Shown: positions 35,360-45,385, counted from the stretch's first letter. The stretch is DNA of 64,000 nt from Ruegeria aquimaris (GCF_025751555.1 NZ_JAOWLB010000014.1:1-64000); one strand, 5' to 3'. The notes: generated from the letters alone by a model not told the origin. A program made the numbers and translations.

Positions 35360-36736
35360 ATGAAGGTCATCATCTGTGGTGCGGGGCAGGTTGGCTGGCA
35401 GATCGCGCGCCATTTGTCGGGTGAGTTGAACGACGTCACCGTGGTGGATAGCAACCCCGATCTGGTGCGGCGCGCCACAGAGACGCTGGATGTGCAGGGG
35501 ATCGCCGGTTTTGCCTCGTACCCCGATGTGCTGGAGCGCGCGGGCGCGCGGGATGCGGATATGATCATCGCGGCGACCTATTCCGACGAGGTGAACATGG
35601 TCACCTGCCAGGTGGCCCATTCGGTGTTCGGGATTCAGCGCAAGATCGCGCGCCTGCGGTCGAAATCCTATCTGAACGCGATCTATTCCGACCTCTACCG
35701 GCGCGAGCATCTGCCCATCGACGTGGTGATCAGCCCCGAGCGCGAGGTTGCGGCGGCGGCGATGCGCCGCCTGTCGGCGCCGGCGGCCTTTGACACCGAG
35801 GTGTTCATGGGCGGCATGGCGCAGCTGGTGGGCCTGTCGGTTGACGAGGAAAGTCCGATCATCAACACGCCCCTGCGGCAATTGACCGATCTCTTCTCGA
35901 CCCTGCGGGCCATCGTGGTCGGCATCCGACGCGAGGGAACCCTGTTTGCACCGGAGCCGGGCGACCAGATCTTTGCTGGCGATGAATGTTATGTCTTCTG
36001 CCATGTCGATGACGTGAGCAGAACGATTGAAGTCTTTGGCAAGACGCAGAAAAAGCAGGATCGCGTTGTCATCGTTGGCGGCGGGAACGTAGGGCTGGAA
36101 GTGGCCCGCGCGCTGGAAGAGCACAAGGGCCGCATTCATGCAAAGGTGGTCGAGCGGGACCGCCGGAACGCGGAACGGGCCGCCGAGGCGCTGGAGCGGA
36201 CCATCGTGCTGCATGGCGACGGTCTGGACGCCGCCTTGCTGTCCGAGGCCGGGATCGACCGGGCGGATGCGATGCTGGCCGTTACCGACGACGACCGGAC
36301 CAATCTGCTGGCGGCGGTGCGGGCCAAGGCTGCCGGGTGTCGGCTGGCCATCGCGCTCATCAACGACCCGACGCTGGTGGCGTTGATGGGGCCGCTGGGC
36401 ATCGACGCCTATATCAACCCGCGCGCGACCACGGTCAGTTCGATCCTGCGGCACATCCGGCATGGGCGTGTGCGTCAGGTCTATTCTATCGGAGACGCCG
36501 AAGCCGAGGTGATCGAGGCCGAGGTACTGTCGACCTCGCCCATGGCGGGCCAGCGGCTGCGCGACATTGACTTTCCCGAGGGGGTTCTGGTCGGCGCGGT
36601 CAGCAAGGATGGCAAGGTGGTGCGACCGAACGGCGAGTTGCGTATCGAAGAGGGCGACGTGATCGCGCTCTTCGCGATGGCGGATGACGTGCCCGAGGTC
36701 GAACGGCTGATGCAGGTCTCGATCGATTTCTTCTGA
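35360..36736 (+). CDS. trkA: Trk potassium uptake protein TrkA
   Basis: The 458-residue cytosolic NAD-binding regulator of the Trk potassium system. Two RCK modules are clear: MKVIICGAGQVGWQIARHL at the N-terminus and VVIVGGGNVGLEVARAL in the second half, each followed by a TrkA-C domain. From ATG 35360 (AAGGGG upstream) the length matches E. coli TrkA exactly. It gates TrkH according to NAD(H)/ATP. Overlaps trkH by one base (TGATG). Confidence 0.96.
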   Translation: MKVIICGAGQVGWQIARHLSGELNDVTVVDSNPDLVRRATETLDVQGIAGFASYPDVLERAGARDADMIIAATYSDEVNMVTCQVAHSVFGIQRKIARLRSKSYLNAIYSDLYRREHLPIDVVISPEREVAAAAMRRLSAPAAFDTEVFMGGMAQLVGLSVDEESPIINTPLRQLTDLFSTLRAIVVGIRREGTLFAPEPGDQIFAGDECYVFCHVDDVSRTIEVFGKTQKKQDRVVIVGGGNVGLEVARALEEHKGRIHAKVVERDRRNAERAAEALERTIVLHGDGLDAALLSEAGIDRADAMLAVTDDDRTNLLAAVRAKAAGCRLAIALINDPTLVALMGPLGIDAYINPRATTVSSILRHIRHGRVRQVYSIGDAEAEVIEAEVLSTSPMAGQRLRDIDFPEGVLVGAVSKDGKVVRPNGELRIEEGDVIALFAMADDVPEVERLMQVSIDFF

Positions 36737-38277
36737 TGGCGCGGCGCAAGCAACAGGAGGAGCAGGGATTGTTGCGGCGGTTGCCGCTGTTCCTGCTGGT
36801 CTGGGGCGCGTTCTCCATCAGCATGTGGGTCCCGTCGACCTATGCGCTGGTGTTGAATGATCACGAGACCTCGCGCTCGTTTTTGTATTCCGGGCTGCTT
36901 GGTGTGATCGTGGTAACCATGGTCGCGCTGGCGCGCGCCGGGCGCCCGTCGCGGCACGGGGTGTTGGGGCAATTGCTGACGTTGTTGTCGACCTTTGCCA
37001 TCCTGCCGGTTTTTCTGGCCATTCCGTTTCATGATGCGCTCAAGACCACCAGTTTCCTGAACACCTATTTCGACATGGTCAGTGCGATCACCACAACCGG
37101 GGCCGAGATGTTTCCCGACCCCACACGGCTGAGCCAGCCGCTGCATCTGTGGCGGGCCCTGGTCGGCTGGCTGGGTGGGCTGGTGATGTGGATCGCCGCC
37201 TCGGCGATCCTGGCGCCGCTGTCGCTGGGCGGGTTCGAGGTGACGGCGCAGGGCCAGCCGGGCCGGATCGTCGCCGGATCGGGGCAGGGCGAGAAGGTGG
37301 ACAGCCGTGGCCGCCTGATCCGCATCGCTGTTACGCTGGCGCCGGTTTATGCCGGGTTGACGGTGATTGTTGCCATCCTGTTGATGGCCTCGGGAGAGGC
37401 GGAACTGACCGCTGTCTGCCATGCGATGTCGATCATGGCGACCTCTGGGATATCGCCGGTCGGTGGCCTGTCAGGATCCACCGCCGGGCTGACGGGTGAG
37501 GCGATCCTGTTCCTGTTCATGTTCTTCTCGCTGTCGCGGCTCACGTTTTCCTCGGACACGGCGACGCGCGGATATACGCGGCTGGATCAGGATCCGGAGT
37601 TTCGCATCGGTGTGCTGATCGTGGTCAGCGTTCCCCTGCTGCTGTTCCTGCGGCACTGGTCTGGCGCGATCGAGATCAACTCGGCCGAAAACCTGGGGTT
37701 GGCGCTGCGGGCGCTGTGGGGCGGGGTCTTTACGGTCTTGTCCTTCCTGTCGACCACCGGGTTCGAATCCGCGGACTGGGAAGAGGCGCGGCAATGGTCG
37801 GGGCTGGGAACCCCGGGCATGATCCTGCTGGGCCTGTCGGTGATCGGTGGCGGGGTCGCCACCACCGCAGGGGGTGTCAAGCTGCTGCGGGTTTATGCGC
37901 TTTACCTTAACGGGACCCGCGAGTTGCAGCGGCTGGTCTATCCCTCGTCGGTCAGTTCCGCCTCGGGCAAGAACCGCCGGATTCAACGTGACGGGGCCTT
38001 TATCGCCTGGGTCTTCTTCATGCTCTTCGCGATTTCGCTTTTGTCGGTCTGTCTGGCGCTGGCGGCCACGGGGTCGAGCTTTGAGCAATCCATGGTGCTC
38101 AGCATCGCGGCCTTGAGCACGACCGGCCCCCTGATCGAGATTGCATCCGAAGAGCCGATACGGCTGATCGAGATGACCGTTGCGGCCAAGGTGATCCTGT
38201 GCGCCGCCATGATCATCGGCCGGCTGGAAACGCTGGCGATCATCGCCCTGATCACGCCCGCCTTGTGGCGGAATTGA
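36736..38277 (+). CDS. trkH: TrkH family potassium uptake channel
   Basis: A 513-residue inner-membrane protein with four pore-loop repeats of the Trk/Ktr type. Filter-like segments are visible as TTGAEMF, ATSGISPVGG, LSTTGFESADW and STTGPLIEI. It imports potassium together with TrkA as peripheral gate. Start ATG 36736 overlaps the trkA stop, so the two proteins are made in a coupled way. A TTCGAATCC sequence inside is coding for the third filter and not a tRNA. Confidence 0.95.
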   Translation: MARRKQQEEQGLLRRLPLFLLVWGAFSISMWVPSTYALVLNDHETSRSFLYSGLLGVIVVTMVALARAGRPSRHGVLGQLLTLLSTFAILPVFLAIPFHDALKTTSFLNTYFDMVSAITTTGAEMFPDPTRLSQPLHLWRALVGWLGGLVMWIAASAILAPLSLGGFEVTAQGQPGRIVAGSGQGEKVDSRGRLIRIAVTLAPVYAGLTVIVAILLMASGEAELTAVCHAMSIMATSGISPVGGLSGSTAGLTGEAILFLFMFFSLSRLTFSSDTATRGYTRLDQDPEFRIGVLIVVSVPLLLFLRHWSGAIEINSAENLGLALRALWGGVFTVLSFLSTTGFESADWEEARQWSGLGTPGMILLGLSVIGGGVATTAGGVKLLRVYALYLNGTRELQRLVYPSSVSSASGKNRRIQRDGAFIAWVFFMLFAISLLSVCLALAATGSSFEQSMVLSIAALSTTGPLIEIASEEPIRLIEMTVAAKVILCAAMIIGRLETLAIIALITPALWRN

Positions 38278-38409
38278 CCTATCGGGAACGCGGGCCGATT
38301 TTCTTTGCCTTTTTCGACTGGCAAATCCCTGAACAGGACTTCATACTTAATCATTAGGTGCGTGCCGATGCGCGGCAAGTAGCAAGAACAAAGGCGAGAT
38401 TGTAAAGAA

Positions 38410-38649
38410 ATGGCTTCGGACAGACAGAATCTTCAGGATGCTTTCCTGAATCATGTAAGAAAAACCAAGGTCCCGGTCACGATTTTCCTGATCAATGGCG
38501 TGAAATTGCAGGGGGTCATCACCTGGTTCGACAATTTCTGCGTGTTGCTGCGCCGCGACGGACAGTCGCAACTGGTGTACAAGCACGCGATCTCGACGAT
38601 CATGCCGGCGCAGCCCATCAGCCTGTACGAAGGTGAAGACTCCAATTGA
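38410..38649 (+). CDS. hfq: RNA chaperone Hfq
   Basis: A 79-residue Sm-like protein forming hexamers that help small RNAs pair with mRNAs. It has the Sm1 motif ([20 protein letters not shown]) and the Sm2 motif [13 protein letters not shown]. The C-terminal tail is short, as in other alphaproteobacteria. It overlaps hflX by one base and follows a 132-base gap after trkH, in the conserved ntr-trk-hfq-hflX block. The gap may hold its own promoter. Relevant to the small-RNA candidate at 58.39 kb. Confidence 0.97.
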   Translation: MASDRQNLQDAFLNHVRKTKVPVTIFLINGVKLQGVITWFDNFCVLLRRDGQSQLVYKHAISTIMPAQPISLYEGEDSN

Positions 38650-39920
38650 TGGAACAAGATCGTGCGGGCACCCGCGCGTGGGTTCTGCATCCCGAGTTGA
38701 AATCCGACCCTGACCGCCGGGACCCGGTTCCGGCGTTGGAAGAGGCTGTGGCGCTGGCCGCAGCTTTGCCGGAGTTGGAGGTCGCGGGATCGGGCATCGT
38801 GCGCCTGCCCAAGCCGCATCCCGGCCATCTGTTCGGATCGGGCAAAGTCGAAGAGCTGGGCGCGCTGTTCAAGGCCAATGAGATTGAGCTGGTGCTGATC
38901 GACGGGCCGCTGTCCCCGGTGCAGCAGCGCAACCTGGAAAAAGAATGGAAGGTGAAGATCCTCGATCGGACCGGTCTAATCCTGGAAATCTTCTCGGATC
39001 GCGCCCGGACCCGCGAGGGTGTCTTGCAGGTCGAGATGGCCGCGCTCAGCTATCAGCGGACGCGTCTTGTGCGGGCCTGGACCCATCTCGAACGGCAGCG
39101 CGGCGGACTTGGCTTTGTCGGTGGCCCCGGCGAAACCCAGATCGAGGCGGACCGGCGTGCGATTGACGAACAGCTTGTGCGGCTGCGGCGGCAGCTCGAC
39201 AAGGTGGTCAGGACGCGCGAATTGCATCGCAAGGCGCGGGCCAAGGTGCCTTATCCGATCGTTGCCCTTGTGGGCTATACCAACGCCGGGAAATCGACGC
39301 TGTTCAACCGGCTGACCGGGGCCGAAGTGCTGGTCAAGGACATGCTCTTTGCCACGCTCGACCCGACCATGCGGCGGGTTCAGCTGCCGGACGGGCCCGA
39401 AGTGATCCTGAGCGACACGGTTGGGTTCATTTCTGACCTGCCCACGGAACTGGTCGCGGCGTTCCGCGCGACGCTGGAAGAGGTGCTTGCCGCCGATCTG
39501 ATCCTGCATGTTCGCGACATCAGCCATGCCGCGACCGAAGAGCAGGCACGCGATGTCGAAAGCATCCTTGCCTCGCTTGGGGTGGCCGAAGGAAGCCCGA
39601 AGCTGGAAGTCTGGAACAAGATCGACCTGCTCGACGCTGACCGTCACGCGGCGGCCCGGATACGCGCAGAGCGGGATCCGGGTCTCTATGCGGTGTCGGC
39701 AATCACCGGCGAGGGGCTGGGCGATCTGCTGGCGGCCATTTCCCGGCAGCTGGAAGAGGTGCGGCACGAGACGACGCTGCTCCTGTCGTTTTCCGACGGG
39801 CGGCGCCGCGCGTGGCTGTTCGATCAGGATGTGGTGCAGAGCGAGGAACAGACCGAGGCCGGGTTCGAGATCAAGGTGCTGTGGACGGCGCGGCAAGAGG
39901 CGCGGTTCGGCGCGCTCTAA
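38649..39920 (+). CDS. hflX: ribosome-associated GTPase HflX
   Basis: A 423-residue GTPase that rescues stalled or hibernating ribosomes. N-terminal HflX domain (GHLFGSGKVEELG region), then GTPase domain with G1 GYTNAGKS (about 209-216), G3 DTVGF and G4 WNKID. ATG 38649 overlaps the hfq stop; a TTG three bases earlier is a less likely start. Its final four bases overlap the convergent antiporter stop. Coupling with hfq is conserved in proteobacteria. Confidence 0.96.
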   Translation: MEQDRAGTRAWVLHPELKSDPDRRDPVPALEEAVALAAALPELEVAGSGIVRLPKPHPGHLFGSGKVEELGALFKANEIELVLIDGPLSPVQQRNLEKEWKVKILDRTGLILEIFSDRARTREGVLQVEMAALSYQRTRLVRAWTHLERQRGGLGFVGGPGETQIEADRRAIDEQLVRLRRQLDKVVRTRELHRKARAKVPYPIVALVGYTNAGKSTLFNRLTGAEVLVKDMLFATLDPTMRRVQLPDGPEVILSDTVGFISDLPTELVAAFRATLEEVLAADLILHVRDISHAATEEQARDVESILASLGVAEGSPKLEVWNKIDLLDADRHAAARIRAERDPGLYAVSAITGEGLGDLLAAISRQLEEVRHETTLLLSFSDGRRRAWLFDQDVVQSEEQTEAGFEIKVLWTARQEARFGAL

Positions 39921-41077
39921 CCTGCCTTGCGCAAGGCGACGGCGGCCAGGATCGGCCCGATAAGTTCGAAGGTCACCGTGGCCGCAATGGCAAGCGCGGT
40001 GATCATGTCGCCATGTTCGGGAAAGTATTCGGCCGCCATCAGCGCCATACCGATGGCGACCCCGGCCTGCGGCAACAGGGCCGGTCCATACCAGTTCCGT
40101 TGGTGGCGCGGCGTGCGGGCCAGCATCCCACCCAGCCACCCGCCCACGATGCGCCCCAGAATCCGCAAAACGCAATAGGCGAGGCCGACCGGCCCGATGG
40201 CCCACAAGGCCGCGGGCTCCAGCGTTGCGCCCGCGAGAATGAAGAAGATGATCATGAAGGGCCATTCGAGATTCTCGATCTCGCGAAAGGCCATCGTGTG
40301 GTGACGGGCAAGGTTGACGATGACGGCACCGGCGGTCATGCCCGCGATCAGATAGGACAGATCGAGCCACAGGGCGCAACCGGCGGTCAGGAATACGACC
40401 CCCAGCGCTTCGATCCTCAGCGGTTCGCCGTCCGACAAGCGGCCGGTGAGATAGGCGGCGGGCACCCCTATGACGCAGCCCAGCAGCATGGAGCCGAAGA
40501 TCTCCACCAGGGCGTCGGCCAAGAGGTGCAGCCCCGGATCAGCCCCGTTGACCGCCCGGGCGACAACGATCAGCAGCGCGAACACCATCACGCCCCAGGC
40601 ATCGTCGATGGCGACGATCCCCTTTAGTGTCCGGGAGAACGTGGTGTCGGTTCCCGATTGGCGGATCACATCCAGCGTTGCCGCCGGATCGGTGGCGGTT
40701 GCCAGCGCCCCGATCATCAGGGCTGCGGCCAAGGGAACGCCGATTGCGGTCAAACCGGCGGCGACGGCGATCAGGGTGCAGAACACGACCGCCAGCGAAA
40801 TGATCACGATGGCCCGGCCCTGGGACCGGAGGGTTCTGAAGGACAGTTCACCGCCGAGCAGAAACGCCACCATGCTGAGCGCGATGACCGCGACAATCGG
40901 ATAGACATCGCGCAGGTCCTCCGGGATCAGGTCAAACCCGGCGCTGCCGCCCAGCAGCCCGCAGGCCAGGAGCAGCGTTACCCGGGGGAGGTTGGTGCGT
41001 CGGCCCAGGCCGTCGGCAGCCAGTCCGACGAGAAACAGCACCCCAAGCGCGATCAGGGCTGGTGCGTAGACCTGCAT
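39917..41077 (-). CDS. CPA2-type cation:proton antiporter
   Basis: A 386-residue inner-membrane antiporter with about twelve hydrophobic segments. The transport core shows TATDPAATLDV and an AIDDAWGVMVF motif, where paired acidic residues sit in the fifth helix of Na+/H+ and K+/H+ exchangers. It lacks a C-terminal TrkA-N domain, so it is not KefB/KefC. Sodium or potassium specificity is not readable. Its start lies immediately upstream of nothing on that strand but one base past the penicillin-acylase stop, so the two genes are probably co-transcribed. Confidence 0.85.
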   Translation of the reverse strand: MQVYAPALIALGVLFLVGLAADGLGRRTNLPRVTLLLACGLLGGSAGFDLIPEDLRDVYPIVAVIALSMVAFLLGGELSFRTLRSQGRAIVIISLAVVFCTLIAVAAGLTAIGVPLAAALMIGALATATDPAATLDVIRQSGTDTTFSRTLKGIVAIDDAWGVMVFALLIVVARAVNGADPGLHLLADALVEIFGSMLLGCVIGVPAAYLTGRLSDGEPLRIEALGVVFLTAGCALWLDLSYLIAGMTAGAVIVNLARHHTMAFREIENLEWPFMIIFFILAGATLEPAALWAIGPVGLAYCVLRILGRIVGGWLGGMLARTPRHQRNWYGPALLPQAGVAIGMALMAAEYFPEHGDMITALAIAATVTFELIGPILAAVALRKAG

Positions 41078-43543
41078 CTAGGGTTTTTGGACCAGTTGCG
41101 TGATGCCGACGGCGGCCGCCCGTGCCAGCTCGGTATCCAGTGACATCGGAATGTATTCGCCCCGGCGCCAGAGCTGAGCCAGATCGTCGTAATAGCGCGA
41201 CAGGAAATGGCCCGACTGCCCGGTCGAGATCACAAACACGGAACTGTCCGGGTCGGCAAAGTCATAGACCCCGCGATACCCCGCGCCATGCACGTTCTGG
41301 AACGGGTCGGGATCCTCGCCCGAGGTGCGACCCCGTTGCAGCGTGTTGTCACCACCGCTGGTCGATTGCCGGATGTTCACGAAATACCGCAGCACCGGCA
41401 CCTCACCCAGTACCGGATGGTCATGGGTGGCCTGATGGGCGTCGCCCCAGCGCAGCGATTCCAGGGCCGTGCCATAGCGCTCGCCGATCCAGACCAGCGC
41501 ATCGTCCAGCGCCAGGCGGGCGATTTCGGTGCAGTCTTCCTGTGGTGCGCTTTGCCGGATGTCGCACCAGGCCGAGGCGCCGTCGACATCCTTGAACACC
41601 CGTTCGATGAACAAGGGTTCGACATGTTTGAATTCACTGGCAAGCGGCCCCAGCTCGTCGGTGATCAGGCGTTTTTGCAAGGCGCGCACCCAGGCGGCAT
41701 AGATCAAAGGTTCGGGCAGATGCTCGTTCATCTCACCGTTCCATTCCGCCAACAGGGACAGCGCGATCTGGCGCTGGCGCTCGGGCGTACCTTCGGGGGC
41801 GGCCTCTCCGGTAAACCACAGATCCGCGCCGATCAGCGGCAGCAGGGTGCGGGCGGTGGGGCTGACCGGGTCGAGCTGCGCTTCGATGAAACCGTCGCGG
41901 GTGTGCACCTCGCGCGATTGCATCAGTCTCAGCCAGCGGGTTACGCGTTGCGTATCGCCCCAGACAAAGGAGATGTGGTTGGGAAAGGGGCGTTCGAGCA
42001 GTTTGTTGTTGGTATTGCCGAGCAGGCCGCCGACAGGGGACAGGAATTCGGGGTTGGAGGCATAGGGCATACGCCCCTGCCAGCGGTTCTCGATGCGCCA
42101 GCCTTGCGAGGGCAGGCGGCCCTGGCTTTGATGCGCGGCATCCCGGCGCGGCACCGCCCCTACCATCTTCATGGCGACGGTCTCTCGGTCGGCAAGTGTG
42201 AGGTTCTGCGACGGGCCGACATAGGATTCGGTGGCCTTGATCGCTTCGTCCACCGTGCCCGCGCCGAGCAGCGCCATCGCCGCCGACATTGAACCGTCCT
42301 GCGGATCAAGGATGGTCCAGGCCAGCGAGGCCACATGCCCGGGCGGCGTGATGGTTTCCAAGTCGTAGACCGTTCCGGGCAGGACCGGCCCGTTTTCGGT
42401 CCAACGCAGGGTCAGGGTGATCGGGGCGGCATCCTTGATCTCGATGATCGAGGGGCGCGACTCGAAGGCCTTGTACCCGTCCGGCGTCAGGTATTCTTCT
42501 GGGTTGTCGGGGTTCAGTTTCTCGATGAACAGGTCCTGGTCGTCCATGTAGGACGAGGTCAACCCCCAGCCTAGACGCTCGCTGCGGCCCACAAGCACCA
42601 GCGGCATGCCCGGGATCGTGCCGCCGATCACACCGCCCTTGGCCAGTTCCAACCGGGCCAGATACCAGGTGGAGGGGGCCGAGAACCCCAGATGCGGATC
42701 GTTAGCCAGCAAGGTTCCACCGCTGGCCGAGCGCGACGGTGCCGCCGCCCAGGCGTTGGAGGCGCCGGCCAGGCCACGTTTTGGCAGTGGTGACAGAGGG
42801 TTGTCGTCCTCTGTTCGGCCGGCGGCATAGCGCGGCAGGCCGGGAAACATCGCGGCATATTCCGGCAGCGCCGCCACTCCGGCACCCGGTGCGTCCGGCA
42901 GGATATCGAGCAGGCGGGCCGGGTCGCCCAGCATGAGAGAGGTCCGCGCGCGCAGCACTTCCTCTTCGAGATGTCCAGAGAGTTGCAGGCCCATCAGTTT
43001 CATGATCGCGATACTGTCGGCCGGTTGCCAGGGGGCGACAGGGGCGTTGAACAGGAACATCTCCGGCGCGCCGCGGCCCAGCGCCTTGTCGTTGATCTCG
43101 GCCAGGCGCGCGTTCACACCGGCGGCATAGGCCTTGAGTGCGGCGGTGGTATAGCTGTCCTGCGTCGCGACCGACTGTTGTGCCAGGCGATAGAGGTCGA
43201 GCCGCCGCAGCAACCGGTCGATCGGCACGGTTCTCTGGCCGAAAACCTCGGACAACCGCCCCTGTACCGTCCGCCGCAGCATGGTCATCTGCCACAGCCG
43301 GTCCTGTGCGTGCACGTAACCCAGGCCAAAGAACACGTCCGGGTCGGTACCGGCGAAAACATGCGGAATGTTGTTGTTGTCGCGCACGATCTCAACGGGT
43401 GTGGTGAGACCCTCGACCTCAACGCTCTGGCTGTACTCGGGCAGCGACTGGCTGGCGAGGTAGTAGATCAGGCCGATCGCCGCGACCACCAGAATGACAA
43501 GACCTGCGGCAAGTCGCAGAAGCCAGCGAAAAATCAGTCCCAT
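41078..43543 (-). CDS. penicillin acylase family Ntn-hydrolase
   Basis: An 821-residue precursor of the penicillin/acyl-homoserine-lactone acylase family. A hydrophobic N-terminal segment (about 5-28) should direct export or anchoring. The precursor should cut itself before the Ser in GASNAWAAAP (about residue 263), which becomes the N-terminal nucleophile of the beta chain; GGTLLANDPHLGF after it is also conserved. Such enzymes hydrolyse amide bonds of penicillins, cyclic peptides or acyl-homoserine lactones. The substrate is not known here; quorum-signal degradation is possible but not shown. It abuts the antiporter gene. Confidence 0.87.
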   Translation of the reverse strand: MGLIFRWLLRLAAGLVILVVAAIGLIYYLASQSLPEYSQSVEVEGLTTPVEIVRDNNNIPHVFAGTDPDVFFGLGYVHAQDRLWQMTMLRRTVQGRLSEVFGQRTVPIDRLLRRLDLYRLAQQSVATQDSYTTAALKAYAAGVNARLAEINDKALGRGAPEMFLFNAPVAPWQPADSIAIMKLMGLQLSGHLEEEVLRARTSLMLGDPARLLDILPDAPGAGVAALPEYAAMFPGLPRYAAGRTEDDNPLSPLPKRGLAGASNAWAAAPSRSASGGTLLANDPHLGFSAPSTWYLARLELAKGGVIGGTIPGMPLVLVGRSERLGWGLTSSYMDDQDLFIEKLNPDNPEEYLTPDGYKAFESRPSIIEIKDAAPITLTLRWTENGPVLPGTVYDLETITPPGHVASLAWTILDPQDGSMSAAMALLGAGTVDEAIKATESYVGPSQNLTLADRETVAMKMVGAVPRRDAAHQSQGRLPSQGWRIENRWQGRMPYASNPEFLSPVGGLLGNTNNKLLERPFPNHISFVWGDTQRVTRWLRLMQSREVHTRDGFIEAQLDPVSPTARTLLPLIGADLWFTGEAAPEGTPERQRQIALSLLAEWNGEMNEHLPEPLIYAAWVRALQKRLITDELGPLASEFKHVEPLFIERVFKDVDGASAWCDIRQSAPQEDCTEIARLALDDALVWIGERYGTALESLRWGDAHQATHDHPVLGEVPVLRYFVNIRQSTSGGDNTLQRGRTSGEDPDPFQNVHGAGYRGVYDFADPDSSVFVISTGQSGHFLSRYYDDLAQLWRRGEYIPMSLDTELARAAAVGITQLVQKP

Positions 43544-43644
43544 GCGTGACCCGAAAGGTTTTGGTTTACGGATGATGATTTGACACTAAGGCATTGAGTG
43601 TCGGAACAAAAGAGCACATCCGGTCCGGATCCGTGAACGCAGGG

Positions 43645-43673
43645 AACGCCGATCACGGGATGTGACCGGCGTT
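43645..43673. terminator. hairpin downstream of YSC84 lipoprotein gene
   Basis: AACGCCG (43645-43651) pairs with CGGCGTT (43667-43673), and the inner TCAC/GTGA extends the stem to eleven base pairs with mismatched A/C between. It lies eight bases past the stop of the YSC84-type gene. No T-run is present, so termination would be weak or factor-dependent. Confidence 0.35.
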
Positions 43674-43680
43674 GTCGTTG

Positions 43681-44253
43681 TCAGGGAATGATACGGGTAT
43701 ACTTGGTACCTTCGAGCGTTGCGCCCACCCGCAGACCGGCGCGCCCGAAGACCGCGGCCAGAACCGGAGAGCGCAGGGTGTTGGTGTCGGCGGCCAGAGA
43801 GTCGCCCTGATCGCTGACCACATATTCCAGATCGGCCCCAGCGGCCCAACCGCTGGACCGGCGGAACTCACTGAGCGCGTCCTGGGTCATGAAGAAGAGC
43901 ACATGCGCATATTGCTGGGCGCCTACCTGGAACCCTGCGCTGCCTTTTACCGCCGAGTAGTAGTCGACCGTCACGCCGTCGATGCGCAGCGCGCCGCGGC
44001 CATAGCCGCCGCCAAAGACAAAACCGGCCTCGGTCAGAAGTGGCATCACCAGCATGCCAGCCGCCTTTTGCGAGATTTCCACGGTGTTCGGGAACTCGCT
44101 GTACATCTCGTTGAGCGTCGCGACGACGCGCGCGTCGATTTGGGCGGCGTTGGAGTTTCCAACGCCATTGCCGCATGCGGCGGTCACTGTCAGACCGGCC
44201 ATGCCAAGAAGAATGCCTCGACGGGTCGGCCGGGGAGTAAGGATGCTGCTCAT
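43681..44253 (-). CDS. YSC84/SYLF domain lipoprotein
   Basis: A 190-residue protein with a lipoprotein-like N-terminus (hydrophobic core followed by TAACGN, Cys about 27) and a C-terminal SYLF (YSC84) domain showing GFVFGGGYGRGALRIDG and SAGFQVGAQQYAHVLFFM. In other organisms the domain binds phosphoinositides or acidic lipids; in bacteria its role is unknown. It probably sits on the periplasmic face of a membrane. Alone on its transcript; a hairpin follows. Confidence 0.85.
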   Translation of the reverse strand: MSSILTPRPTRRGILLGMAGLTVTAACGNGVGNSNAAQIDARVVATLNEMYSEFPNTVEISQKAAGMLVMPLLTEAGFVFGGGYGRGALRIDGVTVDYYSAVKGSAGFQVGAQQYAHVLFFMTQDALSEFRRSSGWAAGADLEYVVSDQGDSLAADTNTLRSPVLAAVFGRAGLRVGATLEGTKYTRIIP

Positions 44254-44386
44254 CTCTCTCGTCTTTCGTAGAGTTGCCTGAAGTAAGCCGGGTTATCCCG
44301 GTCTTGGCGAGGACATTACGCCGATCACAAGGCCCTGTCACGACCGAACTGTCACGGTTCGGCGGGTTCTCGCCCCGAAACCCTGC

Positions 44387-45385
44387 TCAAGCGTTCAGAA
44401 TACGCGCAACCTGGGGTGCAAAATAAGTCAGGATGCCGTCGCACCCGGCGCGCTTGAAGGCCAGCAGGCTTTCCAGCATCACCTTTTCCCCGTCGATCCA
44501 TCCGTTCTGGGCGGCGGCCTGGATCATCGCGTATTCGCCAGACACCTGATAGGCATAGGTCGGCGCGCCGAACGTGTCCTTGACCCGTCGGCAGATGTCG
44601 AGATAGGGCATGCCCGGCTTGATCATCACCATGTCGGCGCCTTCGGTCAGGTCGCGCTCGATCAGGCGCAGGGCCTCGTTCGAGTTGCCCGGATCCATCT
44701 GATAGGTCTTCTTGTCGCCGGTCAGCGCGCCCGAGGCGCCAACCGCATCGCGGAACGGTCCGTAAAAGGCGCTGGCGTATTTTGCGGCATAGCTCAGGAT
44801 CATGACATTGCGGTGGCCGCTTGCCTCCAGCGCCTGGCGCATCGCACCGATACGCCCGTCCATCATGTCGGACGGACCGATGATATCGGCGCCTGCCTCG
44901 GCCTGGGCCAGTGTCATCTTGACCAGCGCTTCGACCGTCTCGTCATTGATGATCTCGCCACCCACCACATAACCGTCATGGCCGTTGATGTTGTAGGGGT
45001 CGAGTGCCACATCGGTCATCACCGCGATGTCGGGGGCGGCGGCCTTGATCGCGCGGATGGCGCGGTTCGACAGGTTGTCGGGACTCCAGGCCTCGGCGCA
45101 ATCCTCGGTTTTCAGCGCGGCATTGGTGTAGGGAAACAGGCAGATCGCCGGAATACCCAGCGCCTGCGCCTCGACCGCGGCCTGGGCGACCCGATCGACC
45201 GAGCGGCGCATCACGCCAGGCATCGAGCCGACGGGCTCTTCAACGCCTTCGCCATCACGCACGAAAACCGGCCAGATCAGATCATCAACGGTCAGCGTAT
45301 GTTCCCGCACCAGGGCGCGAACAGAGGACGAACTGCGTGCACGGCGAAACCGCGCGGCGGGAAAGGGGGCGATGGTCGGCTTCAT
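44387..45385 (-). CDS. hemB: delta-aminolevulinic acid dehydratase (porphobilinogen synthase)
   Basis: Condenses two ALA molecules to porphobilinogen for heme and bacteriochlorophyll/cobalamin synthesis. 332 residues from ATG 45385, with AAGGAGAG upstream. Catalytic lysines are Lys202 (SYAAKYASAF) and Lys256 (MIKPGMPYL). The metal-binding loop at 125-138 reads DVALDPYNINGHDG, where zinc enzymes have a CxC...C cluster, so it is the zinc-independent, magnesium/potassium-type enzyme common in alphaproteobacteria. Divergent from the membrane protein gene at 45508. Confidence 0.96.
   Translation of the reverse strand: MKPTIAPFPAARFRRARSSSSVRALVREHTLTVDDLIWPVFVRDGEGVEEPVGSMPGVMRRSVDRVAQAAVEAQALGIPAICLFPYTNAALKTEDCAEAWSPDNLSNRAIRAIKAAAPDIAVMTDVALDPYNINGHDGYVVGGEIINDETVEALVKMTLAQAEAGADIIGPSDMMDGRIGAMRQALEASGHRNVMILSYAAKYASAFYGPFRDAVGASGALTGDKKTYQMDPGNSNEALRLIERDLTEGADMVMIKPGMPYLDICRRVKDTFGAPTYAYQVSGEYAMIQAAAQNGWIDGEKVMLESLLAFKRAGCDGILTYFAPQVARILNA

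Noticed and set aside
37761-37770. TTCGAATCC, resembling a tRNA T-arm
   Set aside because: Lies in frame inside trkH and encodes the third selectivity-filter loop; no acceptor or anticodon arms surround it.
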